64,000 nucleotides of DNA from assembly GCF_021155775.2 (NCBI RefSeq), contig NC_060233.1, forward strand, positions 38,409,077 to 38,473,076, read 5' to 3'. The DNA comes from Neodiprion pinetum (Eukaryota > Arthropoda > Insecta > Hymenoptera > Diprionidae). A program made the position numbers and the translations under genes. The notes beneath the pieces were generated by a model, which had not been told where the DNA came from, did not search any database, and saw only the letters and a list, made by a program, of their open reading frames with translations. Below are positions 53,601 to 64,000 of the stretch, one piece after another (the first letter of the stretch is position 1; each line of letters begins with the position of its first letter).

Positions 53601-56600
53601 CATGCCAGGTATGTATTATATTATTATTCTATGCATCTGTATAGTACATAACGATTAATCAATTCGCTAATAATAATAATAACAATAATAATAAAAATCA
53701 TTGGTTCATCATAATGTTATATATAAATATATATATAGAGGTACTATACTGTTTGATTAATGTTGTATTAAAACCTTGTTGTTGTTGTTGTCGTTTTTTT
53801 TTTCAATTACGTCGGTCATCGACTGTTTGATGATTAAATAATTCCTTTTGGTTTTCCAATTCCTCTCCTTTCAATAATTTATTTCGCTCATTTAATCTCA
53901 AATCGCTTTGGCATAATCTCATCTAAGGAATTATTTCAGATTAGAAGCCTTGAGCGTGTTTTTATTTTATAAAATAACGTTGTACACTTGCGGTACCCAA
54001 TATTTTTCGACGATCGTAGAAGTGGAGTTTTTCGTGATAATCGAATCATTATTACCTAATATTAGACAAGCAAGTTCCTGGAATTTAAATTACAACAATG
54101 TCATTCCGTTTTATTTATTTTTTTCTCTGTCAATCACGCGAGTAAATAGTATTCAACTTCTGATCAGGATTTCGGCGTTATTTGTAATGACGCGACGAGC
54201 TTGGATCGTTTCGCACTTTTTCTGACTCCATCCTTCCGTCTTGTATAATTGCCTTGTCGTTTTCCTCGATTGTCACTGAGGTATATTCAATTTCAGGTAA
54301 CCTTGTCGTATATGATTTTTTTCACCGTGATATTTCCGTGATTGTGATAAACACCTCAAAACGACTTCAAAGTCGCGGTACTTGTACCCATCAGCAAGTA
54401 GTTTTGCGACCCTTGCAATTACTTAGCCACAGATTTTTAAAATAATAATAATGCCGTGTCGCATTCGAAAGCTGTGATTGGCAGTAAAGGCGAATTGAGA
54501 ATCGCGTTAAAACGAGAGACACGAGCCCAACTGTTTTATAAAAAATATAATTTAAAACGGAAGACCTCAATCATACATAATGAATACACCGTAAACCGTA
54601 TAGTAATATGAATTCAATGTATGACACGCTGTACTCGTCATTAATTTTTTGTATGATAACTGCGTGATAACGATATAACTCACAATGAATGGATAGCCAA
54701 TAACAGTAATAAAAAGGGAACTTGATATTACAGAATTGCGCGTAACAATTGAACGCACATTCCATAAAATATGCCTAAAAATTTGTTAAATATCGGCGTG
54801 CGCTCGCAATCAACAATCTATATAAAAATACATTTTTCGGTCAGATTGCGACAGTGAAATTATGCTTTACATTTCTGAATTATCAGTGTTACGAAATATT
54901 ATAACTAAGTCGTAATGCTTAGGCCAAGAAAACCTTAGTTCGAAGCGTTTCAAATTATGTGGTATAAGAATCGTCGATACGTCCTGTGTCGCCGTTTATC
55001 TGAGACTACAACTGAACAAATTGCATTCAGCGAAAAATTCGTAAAGGCAAGCACTGAAAGCGAAGTTCAGTCATTTGAAAACGGTAGATTTGTGTTTTCG
55101 GGAACAATGTTTTATCGGTTATCCCATTATTCGAAAATCGGAGAAAATATTGCAGTAAGAAAAAATTTTGATTTGCAAAAAAAAAAAAAAAGAAATATTT
55201 CTTTCTTTGTGTTATTATAATATACATACATCACTATAGGTACATGTAATAATATGATGATGTTAGCATCATTATAATACACACATCGTGATCACCGAGG
55301 GAAAACTTTGGATAGAATTGGTTAAACCGTTAAGGTATTGTCTTTGGGACGTTATGAATTACTATTTGAGTGATTTATGATCGTTTATGTTTCTTAGAAT
55401 TTTCATTTTTTTTCGTCTCATTGTTTTCTTATTTCTTTTTTAGTTTTCATTTTTTCTCTTCGTAGTAGTTACACCTAATAATTATGCAAGGCTTCAGGCC
55501 TTCTTAATATACGTAATATTGTTTGTATAATATATATCTCTTTTTCTTCACTTTGCACGAACGTAAAATAGCATCTACAACAAAACTAGCCGAACAGGAT
55601 CTCGCCTTGGCGATATTTCCATACATAATGCAGTAGGTATACAATTAATATCATCGGGCAAAATTGAACGCCGTACACATACATATTTTATATACCTACG
55701 TACAGATGTTTTGGAAATAAATCTATCAACACATTATTGTCTAATATCTATATAAAATTTGAACAGTATCAACATTACAGGTAATATATTATATGTGTAT
55801 ATGTACGTGAAGGTATGTGTTTGTATTATATATGTATATGTAATACGCTCTGGCAATTCTTTACCATGTTATATTTGTATGGATGTATTATATACGATAT
55901 GGATCCCCGTATTATAATACATACATTTATATTTTTTGAGAAAGCAATAATTCCTTAAAAATTATATAGGTATAATTATGCTGTCATCGTATCCGTATCA
56001 TGTATGTAGTAATTATGGCGGCATATATGTACCTATAGTAACAAATTGAAAGGAATTGAAATATGATCGTAAATTCGGGCCAACGCTTAAACGCTTATGC
56101 ATATTTAGAACGTACAACATTTTCTGTCGTATATTAATTCAATTACATGTTATACATATAATTTTCCTTTCCGCATGTTATTCTTTGTTCGAATAATTAT
56201 AGTCGAGATGAAACTGGGATCAATGAATATGTCAGAGATGTCATTGTTGATGTGCCCATCTATATTATTGAATAAATTTCGTCAAACGCGTGTGTTTTAG
56301 CTGAATTTACAGATACTCTGTATAACCGAGGACGAGAAGTTTAAAATTTTGAAAATAACGCTCTGCTCTTCAACGTTTCGTTTCATTTTCTATTTCTTTT
56401 CTTCCCCTTTTTTGGAAAATTGCTACAGTTGCAATCAACGTACTTATGTCAATAATTATAGTGATAGTAATGATAATTAGGCGTACAAGGTATTAAACGT
56501 GCGATGTGAATAATTGTAAATTTTAATCACGTAACGATATAGCATTATATAGGGTATTTGATACGCTAACCGAAGCTCAGTTGATTGTTTTAGGAGCAAC

Positions 56601-57426
56601 CTTGTTTTCAATATTATATAATATATACTATATCAACTATATAGCTTAAAAATCTTACGATAAGTATATCGAAAATTATACGGTATATAATATAAGCTTA
56701 ATTATACAATTTAATATCATTTCAACACTTTTCCTGCATTATTATACGCGCCTCGGACTTCGTTATATGTATAATATTCATAAAATTAGGTTAACTATAC
56801 AGCGTGTTACAAATATAACATAAAATTGATCAATTCTTCAGTATAATTGCCGTGCAGGAATTCAATTGCAGACGTCCGTTATACATATATATTATATATA
56901 TATATTATGGCTGAAACAGACGCTCCTAATTGCCTGTCGCTATATGCGTGTATGCGAAATGACCGATATTCGATTTAGAACTTTCGGAACTGTTTCTCAA
57001 GGCAACTTAGTCACCTTGAAAAACGGATAATTTTCCAGTAAATCAAGTTTCTTCAATTGAGGGGCGATTCTTTTCTCTTATAATTCTGCTCTCTCGTTTT
57101 TCGAGTCTAAAGCATGCACGGTATACTTCGCGTTGTTGTTGAAAACACTTTACGTGGGAAAAATGATCAACCACCTCTTGCGTGATTCTATATTACAACC
57201 CTATCGATCATTTGGGTCTTTCATCTCTGTGTACACAAACCGTGGCGGTAATGTTAATGTAAAACTCGATTTGATTTTAGAACGAACGCTTACATTAGGC
57301 CCGCAACAAATTGGCTGCGTTATATCGTAACGTATGGTAATAATATAAATACGGTATAATTGAACGTGTTGATAATTTAGGTATCGTAAACAGGAACGTA
57401 ACTCGTCGTAAGATTGAAGTCCTTTT
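50630..57426. other. AT-rich intergenic DNA between convergent genes
   Basis: About 6.8 kb of very AT-rich sequence lies between the 3' ends of ERp44 (plus strand) and the calmodulin-like gene (minus strand). It contains many TA tracts and T homopolymers (for example 52,345-52,360 and 52,789-52,805). No open frame shows a domain. It may include extended 3' UTRs, alternative poly(A) sites or a matrix-attachment-like segment; none can be shown. Confidence 0.6.
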
Positions 57427-57432
57427 TTTATT
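57427..57432 (-). promoter_or_regulatory. Candidate poly(A) signal of the calmodulin-like gene
   Basis: AATAAA on the minus strand lies about 190 nt past the stop codon in the 32-nt last coding exon. It would give a short 3' UTR. Other copies occur further downstream in the AT-rich DNA. Confidence 0.4.
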
Positions 57433-57624
57433 ATAATATACCAACGCGAATTTTCGCCGGTGTCATGTGATTCTCAAAGCGCCAATTTCGTATCCTGAAC
57501 CAAATTCACTCCCGTAACCTAGCTTCTTTGTGATCCGCTTTCCAATGCCGTTGTCCTGATCCTTATTCTCCCCACCGCAGTCTTCTAGTCGGTCCTATTT
57601 TGGTCTCCTTCCGATTTTCCGAAA

Positions 57625-60600
57625 CTAATTCTTTGAAGTCAGAATTGTCACGAATTCTAAACAATAACAAGCCATTTTATCGTCAGAACTAATGAAACAA
57701 ACCCTTTGAAATTTTCGCATCTATCGATGTTTCTTACATTTTAAAATATTGTACGGTATCATTAATTTTGCAAGCAACATTTTTCACCCCTCGCTATATT
57801 CACCTTCGTAGTTCACCATTCCGTCACCGTCAAGGTCAGCTTCCTTGATCATATCGTCAACCTCTTCTTCCGAGAGTTTTTCGCCAAGATTCGTCATCAC
57901 GTGTCGTAATTCCATCGACGAAATGAGCCCGTCGTTGTTCTTATCGAATACCCTGTAGCAGAGGTGAACAGGTCAAAAAAATTCACAAACATATTAACAA
58001 ATAAATAGTCCAGCGGCTGTTTAGCAGCTGATATGCGACGTCGAATAAATCACGCGTATATTTTTTTCACCCCAGTTTTTTATTTATTTATTAATTCTTT
58101 TTTTAATACGAACATGATGTACAAGGTATACGCGATATAAAGATCGCGAACCATGATTCGGCTGCACCAGCTGGCCTGGTCGTATTTACAACTTGGACCC
58201 CTGGAATAAAGCGCGCGTTTCGTTCTTAAAATTCCGAAAGTTCAATTTCGAGGCTTCGGATAAAAATGGAGCTTTTGATATCGTATTACAATCGTCGCAT
58301 TGTACATACCTGAACGCCTCGCGCAGTTCGTCCTCGCCCTCGGCTCCCTTCATTTTTTTCGACATCATCTGCAGAAACTCGTTGAATTCGATGGTTCCAT
58401 TGCCGTCCTGATCCACCTCGTTCACCATGTCCCGCAGTTCCGTTTCTGTAATAGCAAAAAGCAGACAAGATCAGGCGATATTTTAAACTTGCGTATATAA
58501 TTCAGATCCGAATCGTGCTGAGTTGAAGAATAGAAAAAAAAGGGGGTGAAAAAGCGGCTGACGCTACCCTGTGACTCTGTCTTACGTCTTCGCATACCAT
58601 CCTGAATCCCGAATTATACAAGGTCGCGGCTATGTTGCCGGCGTTTTAAAAATGCGTTAATGACGCGGCAGACGTCGTTTGTATGTACATAAAAAATGTA
58701 CACGTTTCAGGAAGAAACAAAGCTTAACGAGCTCGCCGTCGCTCGAGCTTCTTTCTCTTCTCCGTTTCTCCTTCGTCCCTGGATTCCAGTTCGGAATAAC
58801 GATCTGTATTGTATTTTTCATTTAAAAATACGCGAAAAGCTCTTTCGCTTCATTGTTTGTAACAAGATTATACATACCGCGAGCTGTTTAGTCTGAGAAT
58901 GTGAAAAATCGTATCTTGCGCAGAATTTAAAGCCTGTACTATTATGTACATACCTATACCCGTGGTACATGTATATTACATACACTCTCCGTTAAACAAC
59001 GGCTCTGTATAAGGGATATTTGTTTTCCCGCGAGGCGGGGGTGAAAGTGAAACGAAGCGAGATGAAAACGGGAAAAACGCGATCGGGAAAATCGCTTCGA
59101 CGTACACCGTATCAGAAAAATATTCACGGTACCGCGAACACGCGTTTTGCGAGACTGCGGAATTGCGGAAGTCGGGTATGTGTTCCAAATTTCTTATAAG
59201 CATTTATCAATTTGCATCGGGAAATACTTCGGGCAGGAATCTCCCTCCCCCTCCCCCTCCCCCTCTAGTCTTTATTCCCTTCTCCAACTTCTGATAAGTT
59301 GCCTGAGCTTAATCGATCGATACCTGCGGGTGAAATTTACGGCGGGAATTGTGCTGCAGGAGGTATATAGGTATATATAGAAAGGAGACCTTATTTACGC
59401 GGAAATGCCGGACTAGGTTCTGCTTCTGAAGTATCATACGATTACAAGTGCCGAGATGTGAATCGTGCCAAAGTGCATTTTATCCCTTGTTGCAGGGAAT
59501 CGTTAATTTTTTAAATCATCGCATTCTGGAACGCGTAATATTTCTGTTAAAATACCGAGTACGAGCAGTCAGGCTTGAATTCAAATCCACAAACTTCGTG
59601 TAATTGTTAATTCAACCAAGTCGTGATATTGTATCATGGATGAAAAATGATACGTTTCTATAATAAATTGCTCATTGTGTTCGAAGACAATAGCGAAAAC
59701 TTTGATGAAAGACTCACCCGTCGGCCTCTGTCCAAGAGAACGCATAACGACACCGAGTTCAGCCATTGTAATTGTGCCATCCTCGTCCTTGTCGAAAAGC
59801 ATGAACGCCTCTTTGAATTCTGAAACAGAATCGGTAGGCGATTCCTTGAAATCATAGTCATTGGTAAAATTTATTCGAGAAGTAACAAATGAATGGTTGG
59901 GAATTAAATTAGAGTAAAAAAATCAACGAACTGGGAGTGAGTTTGAACGAAACGGTTGAGCAACCGTCTCTGATTGGTCAGAGCCGTACTGACGCGTCGA
60001 TCAGGAGCAGCGCGGGAAATTTGAACGGTGTAAAGAAAATTTCTAGGTTTTGGGACTGTTTCGCGCAACCGGAGACTCGAAATTGGATCAAATTCCGATT
60101 GTTACAACATATCTAAAGGGTACGCGCCCACATTCACACGGAGTAGCAAAAAATAACTATCGCGACAAATCGTGGCGCAAGTAATAGACACGAGATCGGG
60201 CATGAATCAAAGAAATAGAACAATATTACTGTCAACCAGCGAAGCTAGTAAACTCGAGACATGGAATATGGCTAGCGGCGACGGTGGATGTGGCCATGTA
60301 AGTATTGTCGTCGCGGCTTGCAGTCTGTCCAATTAATCACGCGGTACAAGTCGGGCACTTGGCCAGCTGCAGCCGTAAGGTATATACACACCAGGTCTTC
60401 CTGTCGTCGCGAAGATACGATGTGTGTCGCTGTGTCTTGCGGTCTACGTATGTAAAATCTTAATACCGATACCGTTCGAATGCCAAAAATGACATCTCTC
60501 TGTTGGTCAATTTACAACTTTACACGTCGCGCACTTCACTCGATCAACAATCTACGTTACAAGCATGTATATATGTATATTCGCGATGTATATTCACCGA

Positions 60601-63600
60601 ACTTTTAAGCCGAGGAAAGCTTCGCGAGGTTTGTAATATATAGGTATATGAAAATAGAAGAAGAAAAAAAAAAAAAATGAGAGAACTTGCAGAAAAACGA
60701 CTTACAGCCCCTGACCGTCTGGCCTCTCAATTTTCACTGACGTTCGTTTCGGCCCAACGTCTCTGCCGAATCGACTATAGGCCCCAAGATAAATCGCGGT
60801 ATTATTCGAATCTCAAGAAATCTCATAAATAATATATTTCACAGCGTGCGCAGCCGTGGCGCCGCCAAATATCTCTTCAATTGATACAACGCACATTGCG
60901 AGGTCGCAACAGCGGTTATATATCATGAGTTTTACCCAAATCATTGATATATTATTCAGAGAGATACATTTATCCTCCGCTTATTTGTTAATTATCACTC
61001 GTTGATAATAGGCTTTGCCATCATTCCAGGGATTCGAGAACAGTTAGTTCAACAATCGTCGGACTTTGAGAGTCAGGGTAAAAAACTAGGGGGATTTCTA
61101 TTTTTGACTAACTTTACGAAAGAAGCGGAAACGCAATTCGCAACTTCGTGTTTGATTTTCACTCGACGCAGCGAGCCTTGTGTGTCGTCGAAATTTATTT
61201 TCACAGCTGTATGTACACGCACGATATCACATTTGCCGATGGGAGTCGTCTACGATACTCGCCGCCCGACCAGTCGTCCTGCTTACCTCGCAAATTTGAA
61301 ACACGAATTCCCAAACTCCGGATACACGATTTCGGTTCCTTAACTGACGATATTGCACGTTCAGTTTCTGTCGCCTCTACAGAGAACGAAGCGCAACGAA
61401 ACTGTTTCGAAACCACGATGAATCACGCTTTACGCACCGAGAGCCGAACGAAAAATAATCACAGATTGTCAGTTTCGCGTGAAAAATGAAGAACCGTTAA
61501 ACTCGTTGAGGACGTGTTCAAAGTCGTTATCGTTATATTTGACGTCAGTTTAAAACGCAACCTCGCTAAAAACGCTTCACGTTACTACGACATATTTCGT
61601 TACTTGCCTGTTAACCGAAATTCGAACATGTAGCCTACTCGTGTACTATTTTTCACGCAAAGTTTCTTCTCTCTAACAAGTGACAGATTTTGCAACGTCA
61701 AAATTAATTGGCGAAAGACGCGTCGATAGATGAATATTCACCTTTTCTATCAACAGGCTGTAGTAATAACGAATCTATAGAGCGAAACAGGAAGGCATAA
61801 ATAAATCTTAACGACTGTTTGTCCGCATATCCTGCGATAAATTTGGTAATATATCCGTTCGATTAACGAGAAACTTTCATGGACTTTGCGCGTACATACA
61901 GGGACTATTATATGCTATGTTTATCAGAAAAAATCAGCCTTATGTATAAACTGTACGAATTTGATGACTTATTCCAACTATCGGTTCAGCGGTTCTGATA
62001 TACTCGTCGAAAACCGTTTATTCCAATTACAGGTAAAAAATGAATGACACATATTTTGTTCAGCTCATGATTTTAATTTTATTTCTATCTATTCGAAATG
62101 TACTCGTATTTTCGATCATTATTATATTTCTCACGCACATTTCATACGAAGGATCGATAAAAATTCTACACAAAATATGCAATTTCTGCAAATCACAGGA
62201 GCGCAGAAAATCAACCATGCAAAATTATGCCTATGTACACAGGCATCATGGATGGCGCTTTGTGCAGAAAGTAGCATACGTATACATATATTATCTATGC
62301 CGCTTTCAGCATGCATATACATAAATATATCATATGTATACCATTCGACGTTCTGTTTTACACAAGTTTAATTTTGCCCCTATAAATCCTTCGCATTTCC
62401 ATGTACCGCCTGTACACGAACATGCAAATCAGCAATGCAATTTTCGAACAGAACACCGAAAATTCTATTTTGGATGTATACACATATGTGTACGCAATTT
62501 TTCTCCTTATGCGCAATGACAGGAATAACGTTTCGACGAAGTAAATGGTACCTGTCGTACAGACACAGAGCAAATGCTGGCCATGCATGAATCATGCATG
62601 AAAACAATAATCGACGAGTTCTACGTGTCCTGAAAAACTTGTCGAGACTATTGATACTACCCATGAGAAATTGAATCTATACAACCTGTCGGGCTGAAGA
62701 ATTTATACCGGTTATAATTTTTCATCCCAATAGTTTGTACAAGGATCGTCAATTTTTTATTTCAAGCTACGTCTTTTGTAGTTGACAGCCAGTAGTTGAC
62801 AGTCCCAAGTACGGACCCACACGACTGTGGATAGGAAAGTTGGCGAAGTGGAGCAATTATTTGCGATGGGATTTCGCGCATAACAATCGACCAGATGTTG
62901 ATTGACAATTCCGGTTGAACTGATTCTAATTAAATTTCTGCAGACGCTCGGAAATCGAGCTGAGCGTGGCTTCTGCGGCCCAGCATAGTTTCGACCGTGG
63001 ATCTCCCGCTTCGCTAGAAGAGTTGCCAAAACCGCGTTTGATGTGTGTTATTATTACTTGGGCGCGTAACCGTATGAATATCAAAGCCCGGAGAGTGCGA
63101 ATCCCTGCGTAGAAGTTTATGCCGACGGGTTTGATGATTCCTATGTCGATCAGGGTAGTCCGGGATGTGCGGAGACCCATCGGTTTAATTCTCGTAAATT
63201 ATATAAATAATAAATTTCGAAAATCTTCTTTCATTCGTATACCTATGTACACATAATACGAGCTTAATTCAAGTAATTCAAGGGAACCTGGTAAGCTCGC
63301 CAGTGCAGGTAAGCAGCTTTGAAAAGTGCACTTTCAGCGAGATGCGAATCAGGCCGGGAAGCTTCATTCTTTGTAAAGAAATATTTCTTGTATATTTTAT
63401 TTTCGCGTTATTGTGCCACGGCGATTTGAGCCGGATGAGATAAGGGAGAGAAGAAAGCAAAACAAAAAAACCTATTCCTCAACGGTTTGCCCTGCATCCG
63501 GTATGGATAAATATGAAAATGAAAAGTAAACTCGAATTGGGATTTCTGCGTTCGGCGGTTCGCTTTAAATTTCAATTTTTCATAAAAAAATACACACAGA

Positions 63601-63735
63601 TTTGGTTATTATGCACTCCAAACAATGCGTACGGCATTACGTAACCTGCGTCACGTTCTTGCAATGATTGTATGGAAAGTTTATTCAACACTACAGCTCA
63701 CCTGCAACTTGGTCCTCGGTGAGCCCATATTCTGA
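57625..63735 (-). CDS. Calmodulin-like EF-hand protein, 5' end outside the window
   Basis: Five minus-strand exons, 63,735-63,702, 59,819-59,718, 58,445-58,310, 57,952-57,804 and 57,656-57,625, join in frame to 150 codons plus TAG. Four canonical 12-residue EF loops sit at residues 21-32, 57-68, 94-105 and 130-141, each with acidic or Asn positions 1, 3 and 5, Gly 6 and Glu 12. Family blocks EFKEAF, VMRSLGQ, ELRHVMTNLGEKL and the C-terminal EEFVT..TSK are present. The first visible exon starts in phase 0 one residue longer than mature calmodulin, so the missing exon probably holds little more than the ATG, as in animal calmodulin genes. Canonical calmodulin is nearly invariant in insects. The many substitutions here (for example Asn at EF3 positions 3 and 4 and ILTSKN at the end) mark a diverged paralogue. 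It should bind four calcium ions and regulate unknown targets. Confidence 0.9.
59243..59264 (-). other. Intronic G-quadruplex motif in sense orientation
   Basis: The minus strand, which is the sense strand of the calmodulin-like gene, reads three runs of five G and one of three G with single-A spacers. It lies in the intron between the first two EF-hand exons. It fits a tight RNA or DNA quadruplex and could influence splicing or elongation. Confidence 0.65.
59820..63701 (-). other. Long intron of the calmodulin-like gene
   Basis: This 3.9-kb intron separates the exon ending in the linker before EF1 (63,702) from the EF1 exon (59,819). It contains overlapping short frames on both strands, the longest 113 codons at 61,002-61,343, none with a recognisable domain. 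First introns of calmodulin-type genes often hold regulatory DNA; nothing specific was identified here. Confidence 0.6.
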
Positions 63736-64000
63736 CTGTAACAGAAAATATAACGGTACGGGAATCAATTCAATTGCTCAGATGATCGTGAATGTTGAGT
63801 GTGCAACCGATTAGTCATTTAAAACCGGTTGTAAGTTTTATAGACGTGAATCTGAACTTAAATTATTCTCTGATGCTGGGTTATCTCATCGCCAGATAGC
63901 TTTTGTACAATCTTATTTTGTATAATTGAATGGAACTATGAAGGCAAATAATTAGTATGATGTTTTTGAACCTGTTTAGCCTTCAAGTTTATATTGCTCT
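63736..64000 (-). other. Intron sequence leading to the missing initiator exon
   Basis: The acceptor of the first visible calmodulin-like exon is TTACAG at 63,741-63,736. No ATG directly followed by a GT donor was found on the minus strand in the remaining 265 bases, so the start exon is expected past the right edge. Confidence 0.55.

Noticed and set aside
57784..57804. Stop codon TGA at 57,784-57,786 taken as the natural end of the calmodulin-like protein
   Set aside because: A downstream 32-nt exon restores the canonical C-terminal helix with matching phase and a TTTAG acceptor, so read-through is treated as intron retention.
62757..63180. Overlapping minus-strand ORFs of 84-90 codons in the calmodulin-like intron
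   Set aside because: They overlap in different frames, lack domains, and are not needed by the calmodulin-like exon chain.
1..64000. CRISPR arrays, prokaryotic operons, viral or transposase genes
   Set aside because: No regularly spaced direct repeats, terminal repeats with transposase motifs, or reverse-transcriptase motifs were seen. The spliced insect genes show this is eukaryotic nuclear DNA. A systematic miRNA or TE library search could not be run.

Overview
This is eukaryotic nuclear DNA, almost certainly from an insect. Coding exons are separated by GT..AG introns, the background is AT-rich (roughly 40% GC by eye), and simple repeats are frequent. The protein with the clearest match, ERp44, looks much closer to insect ERp44 than to the human protein. 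Intron sizes and base composition would suit a hymenopteran such as a sawfly, but the order cannot be proved from the window. There is no bacterial, viral or CRISPR-like content, and I did not find a novel defence or mobile system.

Three genes are well supported. (1) On the minus strand at 29,735-31,527 is a two-exon Sp-family zinc-finger transcription factor with a buttonhead box and three C2H2 fingers, best read as the Sp5/buttonhead class. (2) On the plus strand at 46,036-49,940 is a complete six-exon ERp44, a thioredoxin-fold ER quality-control chaperone with a CRFS active site and a C-terminal RDEL. (3) On the minus strand from 57,625 to at least 63,735 is a calmodulin-like gene with four canonical EF-hands. 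Its last coding exon is only 32 nt, and its initiator exon lies beyond the right edge. ERp44 and the calmodulin-like gene converge on an AT-rich intergenic stretch of about 7 kb.

The left half (1-29 kb) and the stretch from 32 to 45.7 kb have no convincing protein-coding genes. They hold microsatellites (GAT, CT, AT, GCCTC), homopolymers and small GC-rich islands in an otherwise AT-rich background. Two islands are worth following up: a 43-codon ORF with an excellent start context at 21,336, and a minus-strand exon-like segment at 27,462-27,562 ending in a perfect GTAAGT donor. Large non-coding flanks are common around head and limb patterning genes such as buttonhead, so enhancers are the simplest explanation for much of this DNA.

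The genes do not form one pathway. The Sp factor acts in embryonic patterning, ERp44 in secretory-protein quality control, and the calmodulin-like protein in calcium signalling. The ERp44 promoter carries a perfect DRE (TATCGATA), three ACGTG cores (one inside GTCACGTGAC) and an inverted CCAAT box. That combination fits housekeeping expression with ER-stress or lysosomal-stress input.
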